From contig NZ_CAMLFY010000043.1 in NCBI RefSeq assembly GCF_946479415.1, positions 1 through 33,796 on the forward strand: a stretch of 33,796 nt of DNA, written 5' to 3'. The notes under the pieces were generated by a model that was not told the DNA's origin, searched no databases, and saw nothing but the letters and a program-made list of their open reading frames with translations. The DNA is from an uncultured Shinella sp. Lineage in GTDB: Bacteria; Pseudomonadota; Alphaproteobacteria; Rhizobiales; Rhizobiaceae. The translations under genes and the position numbers were made by a program. Below, piece after piece: positions 25,565 to 33,288 of the stretch (position 1 is its first letter; every line of letters begins with the position of its first letter).

Positions 25565-26257
25565 ATGTTTGACGCCAAGAAGTTGCTTGACCAGTTCCTC
25601 GGTTCGCAGGTGCCCGGCGCCGGTGGATCCGTGCGCGACCGCGCCGGCCAGGTCACCCAGCTCGCCAAGGACAATCCGCTTGCCTCGATCGCTATAGCCG
25701 GCGTGCTGCTCGGCACGGGCACCGGCCGCCAGGTTGCGGGCTCCGCGCTGAAGCTTGGCAGTCTCGCGGCGATCGCCGGCCTCGGCTACCAGGCTTACAA
25801 GAACTACAAGGCCGGTCAGGATCCGGTCGAAACCACGCAGGCCGGCACGCCCGAGCTCCTGCCGCCGCCGACGGATTCCGGTTTCCATCCCGAGGCCGTC
25901 AGCACCGATTTCGCGCTCATCCTCGTGCGCGCCATGATCGCCGCCTCGCGCGCCGATGGCCATATCGACGATGCCGAGCGTGCGCGCATCATGGACAAGC
26001 TCAAGGTCTCCGGTCTGGGCGAGGATGCCGCCAAATTCCTCGAAGACGAACTGGCCAATCCGATCGATCTCGATGCGATCGTCGCGGCCGCGACGACCGA
26101 AGAGCACCGTGTCGAGCTTTACACGGCGTCCCGCCTCGCCATCGAGCCCAAGACGCGCGCCGAGCGGGGTTATCTCGATCTGCTCGCCGGCCGGCTCGGC
26201 CTTGCCGATGCGCTGGTCGATCATATCGAGGCGACGGTTTCCGCCGCCACGGTCTAA
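25565..26257 (+). CDS. DUF533 / TerB-like protein
   Basis: The frame opens at 25295 inside eda, but ATG 25565 with GGAG at 25552-25555 is the natural start. The 230-residue product has an amphipathic N-terminus (MFDAKKLLDQFLG), a Gly/Ala-rich hydrophobic stretch at about 39-77 that may touch or cross the membrane (ASIAIAGVLLGTGTG, SLAAIAGLGYQAYKNY), a Pro-rich linker, and a C-terminal alpha-helical TerB-like domain with the acidic motif AASRADGHIDDAERARI. This matches DUF533 (YebE-like) proteins. The biochemical role is unknown; the tellurite-resistance label is by fold only. Confidence 0.85.
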   Translation: MFDAKKLLDQFLGSQVPGAGGSVRDRAGQVTQLAKDNPLASIAIAGVLLGTGTGRQVAGSALKLGSLAAIAGLGYQAYKNYKAGQDPVETTQAGTPELLPPPTDSGFHPEAVSTDFALILVRAMIAASRADGHIDDAERARIMDKLKVSGLGEDAAKFLEDELANPIDLDAIVAAATTEEHRVELYTASRLAIEPKTRAERGYLDLLAGRLGLADALVDHIEATVSAATV

Positions 26258-26265
26258 GTCTTTTC

Positions 26266-26290
26266 AGGGAGCGGCCGAACGCCGCTCCCT
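26266..26290 (+). terminator. Candidate terminator after the DUF533 gene
   Basis: A perfect 10-bp stem AGGGAGCGGC (26266-26275) / GCCGCTCCCT (26281-26290) with a CGAAC loop begins 9 bp after the stop codon. It is followed by GCTTTCC, a weak tail. Confidence 0.65.
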
Positions 26291-26355
26291 GCTTTCCACA
26301 TTGCTTCGCGCCGCCCGCTGTTCTATCCCTTCGGCAAGACCGAAGGAGGATTTTC

Positions 26356-27048
26356 ATGCGCGATCTCACGGATTGGAAGGGTTGCCCGCCGCCGGCACCC
26401 GTGACGCTCGAAGGCCGCTATGTGCGCCTTGAGCCCTATGATCGCGCAAAACACCTTCAAGCCCTCTGGGATACCTTTGGCGGCATGCAGATCAATCCGC
26501 TGCTGCGCTATTTCGCCCAGGCCGATTTCACCGGCATTGAAGGGTTCGATGCCTGGTCGGATGCCGTCATCAAATCCGGCTGGGTGCGGGAAGTAATCGT
26601 CGATAAGGCAAGCGGCAAGCCTGTCGGCATGGCGCATTACATGCGGCCGGACCCGGCAAACGGCGTCGTCGAAATCGGCGGTATCGCCCATGGCGGCGGC
26701 ATGTCGCGTTCGCCGCTCTCCACCGAGGCGCAATATCTGCTGGCCAAGCACATGTTCGAGGATCTTGGCTATCGCCGCTACGAGTGGAAGTGCCACAACG
26801 GCAATGAGCCGAGCAAGCGCACCGCCACCCGCCTTGGCTTCAGCTTTGAAGGCGTCTTCCGTCAGCATATGCTGTCCAAGGGCGAAAACCGCGACACGGC
26901 CTGGTTCTCGATCATCGACGGCGAATGGCCCGTTATCGCCAAGGCTTTCGACGCCTGGCTGTCGCCGGACAACTTCGATGCGGACGGGCAGCAGAAGCGC
27001 AAGCTGGAAGACATTCGCGCCGAAATGACCAGGGCGGATGTGGCATGA
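26356..27048 (+). CDS. GNAT-family acetyltransferase (RimJ/RimL-like)
   Basis: The 230-residue product fits the RimJ/RimL-type GNAT family, which transfers acetyl groups from acetyl-CoA to protein N-termini or small amines. It opens with VTLEGRYVRLEPYD, has the middle strand KPVGMAHYMRPDPANGVVEIG, and near the C-terminus YRRYEWKCHNGNEPSKRTATRLGFSFEGVFRQHM, which contains the usual (N-x-x-S/A)..A..LGF acetyl-CoA motif. AGGAGG precedes the ATG. A small membrane-protein gene overlaps its stop codon by ATGA. Substrate unknown. Confidence 0.88.
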   Translation: MRDLTDWKGCPPPAPVTLEGRYVRLEPYDRAKHLQALWDTFGGMQINPLLRYFAQADFTGIEGFDAWSDAVIKSGWVREVIVDKASGKPVGMAHYMRPDPANGVVEIGGIAHGGGMSRSPLSTEAQYLLAKHMFEDLGYRRYEWKCHNGNEPSKRTATRLGFSFEGVFRQHMLSKGENRDTAWFSIIDGEWPVIAKAFDAWLSPDNFDADGQQKRKLEDIRAEMTRADVA

Positions 27049-27257
27049 GCGAGGACGGCACGGGAAAATCAGCCGCGCTTGCAGCGCTCATCATCCTCGT
27101 TGGCACGGGCGTCGTGTTCTACTTCCTGCCGCGGGTGATGATCGCCATCGGCGGCTTTTCGCCATGGCTCGCCGGCGCGTTCGGGGCGCTGCTCGTGCTC
27201 GGCTTCTTCCTGCTCTTCTGGCTGCGCGCCCGCTATCAGCGCAATCGCGGCAACTAG
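27045..27257 (+). CDS. Small two-helix membrane protein
   Basis: This 70-residue open frame starts within the ATGA that ends the acetyltransferase gene, so translation is probably coupled. The product (MSEDGTGKSAALAAL...) has two hydrophobic helices, at about residues 10-30 and 38-62, and a basic C-terminus (RARYQRNRGN), so an inner-membrane location is likely. I do not recognise the family. Its TAG stop overlaps the TAG stop of the convergent nickel/cobalt transporter gene in a CTAG at 27254-27257. Confidence 0.75.
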   Translation: MSEDGTGKSAALAALIILVGTGVVFYFLPRVMIAIGGFSPWLAGAFGALLVLGFFLLFWLRARYQRNRGN

Positions 27258-28273
27258 ATTTGCAGCGAAGCGCCGAGAAGCAATAGTCCCAGGATCATGA
27301 CCATGAGGGCGCCGCCGATCTCGATGGCGGTGCCGATGCGCGCGGCGGCCGAGCCGTTGCCGGCAAAACGCAAGGCGGCCCCCTTGGCCGTGACGGCCAG
27401 CGTGGCCAGCGTCGAAACGGTGATCGCCGTCCCGATCGACATGGCGAGCACGGCCAGCACCCCACCGAAATAGAGACCGTTGAGCAGCGCGAAGCTCAGC
27501 ACGATCAGCGCGCCGGAGCAGGGGCGAAGCCCCACCGCGACGATGGCCGACCAGGCTTCGCGCAGCGCGAAGCGTTCGCCCTTCAAGAGCGAGGGATCCG
27601 GCGCATGGGCATGGCCGCAGGTCGAGCAGATTTCTCCGGCGTGATGATGGTGGTGGTGACCGTGATCATGGTGATGGTGCTCATGCGTGCCATGCACCTC
27701 GACGGCCTGTGCGCCAAGGGCGGAGGCACGGCGCTCGGCTGGCCGCAGCTTCTTGAACAGCAGCCAGGCGCCGAAGAGGGCGATGAGGGCGTAGCTGCCG
27801 GTTTCGAGCGCGCGGGTGGCATCCGTCATCGAGACCGTGGTGCCGCGCAGGAAGAGATAGGCCGCCCCGACGAGCAGGATGGCGACCAAGCCCTGCAGGA
27901 TCGAGGACAGGAAGGACAGAAGCACGCCGCGCTTCAGCTCGACCTCGTTTGCCAGCATATAGGAGGAAATGACCGCCTTGCCGTGGCCGGGGCCTGCTGC
28001 GTGGAACACGCCATAGGCGAAGGAGAGGCCGACCAGCGTCGAGGCCGCCCACGAGTTGGTGCGCATGTCCTTCAGCGCGCCGGTCATCAGGCGGTAGAAA
28101 CCCTGCTGCTGCGCATTGATCCAGCCGAACAGGCTGCCGAAAGTACCGGTCGTGTTGAAGCCCGGTTCCGCCGAGCCGATACCGAGCGGAGAGGCGGCGT
28201 GCGCGAGGCCCGCGGTCGCTATGACGGCGGCGGCCAGCGCAAGGAGGCCAAGGGTGCGGCCGCGGCTCAGCAT
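27254..28273 (-). CDS. NicO/RcnA-family nickel/cobalt transporter
   Basis: The 339-residue inner-membrane protein has the NicO family motifs HAAGPGHGKAV (about 91-101) and VGLRPCSGALIVL, and six to seven membrane helices. A cytoplasmic or periplasmic loop at about 194-223 is extremely His-rich and also contains CSTCGHAH, a likely metal buffer. It starts with a signal-like helix. Members either export (RcnA) or import nickel and cobalt. The upstream DUF1007 gene overlaps its start by 7 bp (28267-28273), so the two form an operon; in many bacteria this pair is the usual arrangement. Direction of transport cannot be told from the sequence. Confidence 0.9.
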   Translation of the reverse strand: MLSRGRTLGLLALAAAVIATAGLAHAASPLGIGSAEPGFNTTGTFGSLFGWINAQQQGFYRLMTGALKDMRTNSWAASTLVGLSFAYGVFHAAGPGHGKAVISSYMLANEVELKRGVLLSFLSSILQGLVAILLVGAAYLFLRGTTVSMTDATRALETGSYALIALFGAWLLFKKLRPAERRASALGAQAVEVHGTHEHHHHDHGHHHHHHAGEICSTCGHAHAPDPSLLKGERFALREAWSAIVAVGLRPCSGALIVLSFALLNGLYFGGVLAVLAMSIGTAITVSTLATLAVTAKGAALRFAGNGSAAARIGTAIEIGGALMVMILGLLLLGASLQI

Positions 28274-28917
28274 GTTACCTCCAGACGAGTGGCGAAGAGT
28301 TTCGTCATGTCGGTGCCGGTCGGGTCGTTGAAGAAGGCGTCGGTCAGCTTGTCCTGGTTCTGCGCCAGTACCTCGTCGGCATCGGGCCGCACGACGGCGT
28401 GTTTGCAGGCGGCAAACTTGTCGCCGACGGTGACGAGGTCGTCATCCGAGGAGAAATCCATCGAGGCATACATGGTTGGGTCATAGACGCCGAAGGTCAG
28501 CTTGCCCTTGAGCGGCATGGCTTCACCGGGTTTGACGGTGAAGAACATCAGGAGCTGGCCGTCCTTGTAATCGACATTGATGACGTCGGGCTTGGCGACC
28601 TTGATGGTTCTGCCGTCCTCGGTGATCGTCGTGTAGTAGCCGAACTCCTCCAGCGACTCGAGCACAGTCTTGCCGACTTCGGCGAGTTCGTCGGGATCGA
28701 GCTGCGCGTTGCTGTTCTTGTCGAAGTCCATCACGACGCTCGCCGAAAACATCTCGTCGAAACGCCAGACATTGCGCAGCTCGCTGATCATGCCGTCATC
28801 GCTGGCCACCACCTCCAGCCGCGCCTCCGCGAATATATGCGGATGGGCAAAGGCGGCAGCCGGAGCGAGAAGGGCGGCGCCCGCGGCGAGAAGAGGGAGG
28901 AATCGCATCAGTTTCAA
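28267..28917 (-). CDS. DUF1007 periplasmic protein of the nickel/cobalt transport operon
   Basis: The 216-residue product has a signal peptide with cleavage predicted after AFA (residue 24), so the mature protein begins HPHIF, a His pair well suited to metal binding. A DFDKNSNAQLDPDE stretch resembles an EF-hand loop. The rest matches DUF1007, a periplasmic family nearly always next to a NicO-type permease and thought to assist metal delivery. It is the first gene of the pair; the phased GAATTGGG repeats at 28965-28983 lie 48-66 bp upstream of its start. Confidence 0.88.
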   Translation of the reverse strand: MKLMRFLPLLAAGAALLAPAAAFAHPHIFAEARLEVVASDDGMISELRNVWRFDEMFSASVVMDFDKNSNAQLDPDELAEVGKTVLESLEEFGYYTTITEDGRTIKVAKPDVINVDYKDGQLLMFFTVKPGEAMPLKGKLTFGVYDPTMYASMDFSSDDDLVTVGDKFAACKHAVVRPDADEVLAQNQDKLTDAFFNDPTGTDMTKLFATRLEVTC

Positions 28918-28964
28918 GCCTCTCGCTCGGGGCGGGCGTCAGAATCGACCGTTTGAATGTAACC

Positions 28965-28983
28965 GAATTGGGTCGGAATTGGG
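28965..28983. promoter_or_regulatory. Phased direct repeat upstream of the DUF1007-nicO operon
   Basis: GAATTGGG occurs at 28965-28972 and again at 28976-28983, an 11-bp step that puts both copies on the same face of the helix. The position, 48-66 bp before the DUF1007 start and about 60 bp from the end of the LysR gene, suits a regulator-binding site in the promoter. No regulator can be named from it. Confidence 0.4.
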
Positions 28984-29041
28984 ACTTTTTGCCAAGGCAA
29001 TTCCAGACGCAAAACGGCTCCACTCTTTTGCTGGTCTTGCT

Positions 29042-29947
29042 TCAGGCCTCGATGCCGGGATTACGGCGGAACCAGGCATGCAGGAAGTCGACGAAGGTTC
29101 GCACCTTCGCCGGCAGGTAGCGGCGGTGCGGATAGATCGCATAGATGCCGCGGTCGGTGGGGAGATAATCCTCGAGGATTGAGACGATACGACCCGAATC
29201 CAGACAGGGGCGGGCGATGAAGGCGGGCACCGATGCCACACCCAGACCGCTTGCCGCGGCGCGAACCGCCGCCGTCGGGCTGTTCACCTCGATATGGCCG
29301 CCGACCGGAACGGAAAAGCCTGCGCCCTTCTCGTCGATGAAGCGCCAGTTGCTGTGCGACTTGCCGTTGGTGTCGATGATGCAGGGCAGGCGGGCGAGAT
29401 CGCTCGGGTGGTTGATCGGGCCGACCCGGTCGAGGAACTCCTGGCTGACGCACATCTTCAGATAAAAATCGCCGATCTTGCGGGCAATCAGCGCCGAATC
29501 CTCAAGCCGCGTGATGCGCACGGCGACATCGAAACCTTCCTCGACGAGATCGACGAAGCGGTCGTCGGAGACGATTTCCAGCGAGAGTTCGGGATGCTCC
29601 TTGCCGAAATCGATCAGCGACTGGCCGATATCGGCATCCACGAAGGTGCGCGGCGCGGAAACCTTCAGCTTGCCGCGCAGGTCGGTGTTCTTCTCGCGCA
29701 CGAGATCGGCGAGATTGTCGATCTCCTTCAGGATGTCGGAGGCGGTGCGATAATAGGTGTGGCCGGGCTCGGTCATCGAGAACTGGCGGGTGGTGCGGTT
29801 GAGCAGCAGCGCGCCGAGTTCGTCTTCGAGTTCACGCACATATTTCGACAGAAGCGCCTTCGACCGGCCGGTCTTGCGCGATGCTGCGGAAAAGCCTTCG
29901 GCATCGACCACGTCGATGAAGGCCCGGATTCGGGTCAATGTATCCAT
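29042..29947 (-). CDS. LysR-family transcriptional regulator
   Basis: The 301-residue product has the N-terminal LysR winged helix (RIRAFIDVVDAEGFSAASRKTGRSKALLSKYVRELEDEL, residues 6-44) and a LysR substrate-binding domain from about residue 90 (GKLKVSAPRTF, DVAVRITRLEDSALIARKIG). The sequence resembles the subgroup that often controls a neighbouring oxidoreductase or exporter gene, but the nearest genes here are the nickel/cobalt operon in the same direction and the decarboxylase leader in the other. The target and co-inducer are unknown. Confidence 0.9.
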   Translation of the reverse strand: MDTLTRIRAFIDVVDAEGFSAASRKTGRSKALLSKYVRELEDELGALLLNRTTRQFSMTEPGHTYYRTASDILKEIDNLADLVREKNTDLRGKLKVSAPRTFVDADIGQSLIDFGKEHPELSLEIVSDDRFVDLVEEGFDVAVRITRLEDSALIARKIGDFYLKMCVSQEFLDRVGPINHPSDLARLPCIIDTNGKSHSNWRFIDEKGAGFSVPVGGHIEVNSPTAAVRAAASGLGVASVPAFIARPCLDSGRIVSILEDYLPTDRGIYAIYPHRRYLPAKVRTFVDFLHAWFRRNPGIEA

Positions 29948-30099
29948 GTGTCCCCACTTGAATGATGCGTCGCGCGGGCCTGTTTTTCAGGGGTTGCGGC
30001 GCATGCCCGGCGACTTGGCGGCCGGGCGCATAAAGGAATGCAACGAAAACCAGTTTCGCGAATGTCGTGGCTTGGAGAATATTTTCAATAGGAGCCCGC

Positions 30100-30530
30100 A
30101 AAAAACCTCTTGATTACGACAGCGATTCTTCTTATCTCACCGTTGCCCAAAGTCGCACGTGCCTGTGGGTGTCCGCCGACCCTCGATTTGGTGAGGAACT
30201 CGGTAAGGTACCTGGAATTAACCCCTCCAGTCGTTTCTCCGGCCAACCGGAAGAGCGAGGACATCTTGAAGCAACGACGGTGCGGGCCTTTCTGGTGTCT
30301 GCCGGCTTTCCAACAGCCGGGGTTACTGAAGAGGCACACCTTCATTGCCGGACGTGCGGTCGGGTTCTCCCACCAATCCATGGCAGACAAAGCGAATTGA
30401 AGCCTAGGCGGGCTTTAATTCATCGTTCGCGCATGATGCGCATGCTTGGTTCCGGGGTCTCCACCGGCTGGTTCCAGCGCATGCACGCATCTGCCCTTTG
30501 TCCTCTGGGATTGTTCCCGGAGCAACCTGG
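30100..30530 (+). ncRNA. Long structured leader of the decarboxylase gene (candidate speF motif)
   Basis: The 600-bp gap before the decarboxylase gene has no credible gene; its open frames lack ribosome sites and known folds. It does hold several hairpins: CCGGCT/AGCCGG (30302-30307, 30315-30320), a 12-bp stem with two G-T pairs at 30394-30405 and 30410-30421, GCGCAT/ATGCGC around 30435, and a nested structure closed by GCATGC (30440-30445) and GCATGC (30479-30484) with CCGG/CCGG inside. The speF RNA motif is known upstream of ornithine decarboxylase genes in alphaproteobacteria, so this leader is the natural candidate. I cannot align it to the model by eye and the ends are approximate. Confidence 0.5.
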
Positions 30531-30547
30531 ATATGGGGAATACCGAG

Positions 30548-31681
30548 ATGGCTTCTGCACGTATTATCGACTTCCTGAACACCCGACGTCCCGACGGCCC
30601 GTGCCTCGTGGTCGATCTCGATGTCGTGCGCGACAATTTCAAGGCATTCCGTCACGCGCTGCCCGACAGCTCGATCTACTATGCCGTCAAGGCCAACCCG
30701 GCGCCGGAAGTCCTGCGCCTGCTCGCCTCCATGGGCTCCAATTTCGATTGCGCGTCCGTCGCCGAAATCGAAATGGCGCTCGATGCCGGTGCGACCCCGT
30801 CGCGCATTTCCTTCGGCAACACGATCAAGAAGGAACGCGACGTCGCCAAGGCGCATGCGCTCGGCGTTTCGCTCTTCGCCGTCGACAGCCATGAGGAAGT
30901 CGAAAAGATCGGCCGTGCCGCTCCCGGTGCGCGCGTGTTCTGCCGCGTTCTCACCGATGGCGAAGGTGCCGAATGGCCGCTGTCGCGCAAGTTCGGCTGC
31001 GTGCCGCAGATGGCCGTCGATGTGCTCGTCTACGCCCATCAGAACGGTCTCGTCTCCTATGGCGTGTCGTTCCATGTCGGTTCGCAGATGACGAAGGTCG
31101 ATGCCTGGGATTCGGCCCTTGCCGATGCCAAGCGCGTCTTCGTGCAGCTGAAGAAGCAGGGCATCGAGCTCAAGATGGTCAATATGGGCGGCGGCTTCCC
31201 GACGAAGTACCTGCGCGACGTGCCCTCGGCGGAAGCCTATGGCAAGGCGATCTTCGGTGCGCTGAAGAAGCACTTCGGCAACCAGATCCCGGAAACCATC
31301 ATCGAGCCGGGCCGCGGCATGGTTGGCAATGCGGGTGTCATCAAGGCGGAAGTCGTTCTCGTCTCGAAGAAGTCCGACAACGACAACCATCGCTGGGTCT
31401 TCCTCGACATCGGCAAGTTCGGCGGTCTCGCCGAAACCATGGACGAGGCGATCCGTTACCCGATCCGCACCGCGCGCGATGCCGACGAGATGGAGCCCTG
31501 CGTGCTCGCCGGCCCGACCTGCGATTCGGCCGACGTGATGTACGAAAAGAACATGTATCCGCTGCCGGTCTCGCTTTCGATCGGCGATGAGGTTCTGATC
31601 GAAGGCACCGGCGCCTATACGACGACCTACTCGGCGGTCGCCTTCAACGGCTTCGAGCCGCTCAAGGCCTACGTCATCTAA
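30548..31681 (+). CDS. odc2: Ornithine (or ornithine/lysine) decarboxylase, fold-type III PLP enzyme
   Basis: This enzyme makes putrescine from ornithine, and relatives also make cadaverine from lysine. The frame extends back to 30446; I choose ATG 30548, with GGGGAA at 30535-30540. The 377-residue product has the eukaryote-like group IV ODC motifs: the PLP lysine Lys48 in YYAVKANP, the HVGSQ segment, NMGGGFP, EPGRGMVG, and the active-site Cys325 in GPTCDSAD. It resembles Sinorhizobium odc2, which gives the symbol, but ornithine-versus-lysine preference cannot be read with certainty. A long leader precedes it and a hairpin follows at 31689-31715. Confidence 0.92.
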   Translation: MASARIIDFLNTRRPDGPCLVVDLDVVRDNFKAFRHALPDSSIYYAVKANPAPEVLRLLASMGSNFDCASVAEIEMALDAGATPSRISFGNTIKKERDVAKAHALGVSLFAVDSHEEVEKIGRAAPGARVFCRVLTDGEGAEWPLSRKFGCVPQMAVDVLVYAHQNGLVSYGVSFHVGSQMTKVDAWDSALADAKRVFVQLKKQGIELKMVNMGGGFPTKYLRDVPSAEAYGKAIFGALKKHFGNQIPETIIEPGRGMVGNAGVIKAEVVLVSKKSDNDNHRWVFLDIGKFGGLAETMDEAIRYPIRTARDADEMEPCVLAGPTCDSADVMYEKNMYPLPVSLSIGDEVLIEGTGAYTTTYSAVAFNGFEPLKAYVI

Positions 31682-31688
31682 GTCTACG

Positions 31689-31715
31689 GGCGCTCCCGTT
31701 TCGAGCGGGAGCGCC
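31689..31715 (+). terminator. Hairpin after the decarboxylase gene
   Basis: A perfect 10-bp stem, GGCGCTCCCG (31689-31698) / CGGGAGCGCC (31706-31715), with a 7-base loop starts 8 bp after the stop codon. It is followed by AAATTCACAATT, not a T-run, so it may stabilise the message or act as a weak terminator. Confidence 0.6.
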
Positions 31716-31774
31716 AAATTCACAATTCCTGCCAGACACCGTTTGAATCGGTTTTGAGTTCGGGAGGCCCAGAG

Positions 31775-32362
31775 ATGGCCACTGTTCTTGATTCTGTCCG
31801 CGCGTTCTTCGCGCATGCCGCCTTCACCATCGACCAGGAGAACGCCGGCGATATCGTCGCGCGCGAGCGCCTGCTTGATCGCGTCATGGGCGAGGCCCGT
31901 TTCCGCAAGTCGTCGGAAAAGATCCGCCGTGGCCGCCTGCCGGCCGAAGGTCTGGCGCTGGTCGCGCGCGATCCAGACGGCCATGTCATCGGCACGGTGC
32001 GCCTGTGGAATGTCGAGGCCGGCGTCGATTCCGACGGCAACGCCGTTTCCGCACTGCTGCTCGGCCCGCTCGCGGTCGATTGCCAGCATGAAGGCAAGGG
32101 CATCGGCGGCGCGCTGATGCGGGCGGCCATCACCGAGGCGCGCAATCGTGGCCATGGCGCCGTGCTGCTCGTCGGCGATCCGGAATATTACGAGCGCTTC
32201 GGCTTCTTTGCCGACAAGGCGCAGCATCTCGTCATGCCCGGCCCCTTCGAGCGCCGCCGCTTCCTGGCGCTGGAGCTGCAGGAAGGCTGGCTCTCGGCCG
32301 CGGCCGGCATGCTGGTCGCCAGCGGCCGGCGCCTCGCCTCGGATATCCGCAAGGCCGCCTGA
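31775..32362 (+). CDS. GNAT-family N-acetyltransferase (YhbS-like)
   Basis: The frame opens at TTG 31754, but ATG 31775 has GGGAGG at 31762-31767. The 195-residue product has the GNAT acetyl-CoA site LLGPLAVDCQHEGKGIGGALM (Q/R-x-x-G-x-G/A form) near the middle and LVGDPEYYERFGF after it, the pattern of YhbS-like acetyltransferases. It lies 94 bp after the decarboxylase on the same strand. A role in polyamine acetylation is tempting but only an idea from the position. Confidence 0.88.
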   Translation: MATVLDSVRAFFAHAAFTIDQENAGDIVARERLLDRVMGEARFRKSSEKIRRGRLPAEGLALVARDPDGHVIGTVRLWNVEAGVDSDGNAVSALLLGPLAVDCQHEGKGIGGALMRAAITEARNRGHGAVLLVGDPEYYERFGFFADKAQHLVMPGPFERRRFLALELQEGWLSAAAGMLVASGRRLASDIRKAA

Positions 32363-32394
32363 TACCAGACGCAGCCGCGTTTCAAAATGAGGGC

Positions 32395-32421
32395 GAAGCC
32401 CGCTCCCTTGGGGCGGGCTTC
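32395..32421. terminator. Hairpin between the convergent acetyltransferase and LysE genes
   Basis: A 12-bp stem with one G-T pair and a CTT loop is formed by 32395-32406 (GAAGCCCGCTCC) and 32410-32421 (GGGGCGGGCTTC). It overlaps the stop codon of the LysE-type gene. Convergent genes suggest bidirectional use. No strong T-tract follows on either strand. Confidence 0.5.
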
Positions 32422-33052
32422 AGCTTGCCGCGCGGCGATAGAAGGCGAGCGAGCCGGCCAGCGCCAGAAGCGCGCCGCCGCAGATCCTGTCGAGCCAGAT
32501 GGCGCCCGATGTCTTCAGCATCCGCACAGCCTGCGAGCCGAGGGCGGCATAACCGAACATCACAGTGAAATCGATGGCGGCGAAGACGAGGGCGAGCAGG
32601 ACATATTGTTCGGCCTGCGGCATGGCGGGGTTAATGAACTGCGGCAGGAAGGCCGAGAAGAACAGATAGCCCTTGGGATTGGTGACGGCGACGAGGAAGC
32701 TCTTTGCGAAAATGGCTTTCGGCGCGCCGACGCTCGGGCTTGCCGCGTCGAGCGCCTTGCCGAGTGACCCGGTGGAGCGCAGCATCTGCACGCCGAGAAA
32801 GGCGAGATAGGCCGCACCCAGCCATTTGACGACGGAGAACCAGAATTCGGAGGCCGCCAGCAGCGCGCCGAGGCCGAGCGCTACCGCGCCGATCAGCACG
32901 AAATCCGAGAGCACGGCGCCGACCATGCCGGGAAGCGCCCGGCGGATACCGTAGCGCGAACCGTTGGTGAGGGCGAGAAGCACGGTGGGGCCGGGTGTAG
33001 CGATGCCGATGAAGGCGACCGCGGCGAAGGCGATGAGCGTAACGGATGTCAT
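32420..33052 (-). CDS. LysE/RhtB-family exporter
   Basis: The frame extends up to 33100, but ATG 33052 has AGGAGG upstream and gives the normal 210-residue family length. The protein has about six membrane helices and the family N-terminus AFIGIATPGPTVLLALTNGSRYGIRRAL, plus FLVAVTNPKGYLFFSAFLPQF in the middle, typical of RhtB/LysE exporters of amino acids or their lactones. Substrate unknown. No dedicated regulator is adjacent. Confidence 0.9.
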   Translation of the reverse strand: MTSVTLIAFAAVAFIGIATPGPTVLLALTNGSRYGIRRALPGMVGAVLSDFVLIGAVALGLGALLAASEFWFSVVKWLGAAYLAFLGVQMLRSTGSLGKALDAASPSVGAPKAIFAKSFLVAVTNPKGYLFFSAFLPQFINPAMPQAEQYVLLALVFAAIDFTVMFGYAALGSQAVRMLKTSGAIWLDRICGGALLALAGSLAFYRRAAS

Positions 33053-33288
33053 GGTGGTTCCTCCTGCGGAAGTGCTCCCATGCTTTTGGCCGTCGCGCAA
33101 GCGGGGGATTTGACGGACGGGCCGTTAGCGCCTATATGCGAGGCAGGGTGAGAGCCCCCGCCGTCCGCGAGCGCAAGCTTTGGTGAAGTCTCTCGTTTCA
33201 GACAATCGGTCTTCCAGCTTCATGCATGCGAACCGGTGGCAATGCGGGCTCCCTCCGAAATGACGCATGCAACGACTGGAGTCCCGAC

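Noticed and set aside
27605..28486. 293-codon plus-strand open frame opposite the nickel/cobalt genes
   Set aside because: Shadow of nicO and DUF1007; the Met/Val-rich start is only the complement of the His-rich loop.
30067..30445. Open frames in the decarboxylase leader, including a 96-codon one at 30110-30400
   Set aside because: No good ribosome site, unusual codon use and no domain; the region is better explained as structured leader RNA. A short leader peptide cannot be excluded.
30404..32227. 607-codon open frame antisense to the decarboxylase and acetyltransferase
   Set aside because: Antisense shadow of two clear genes with low-complexity His/Asp/Arg composition.
33101..33288. Possible riboswitch or small gene between the LysE-type and glyoxalase-like genes
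   Set aside because: I found no convincing nested stems or a ribosome site for the short frames here, so I report nothing in this 188-bp gap beyond likely promoters.
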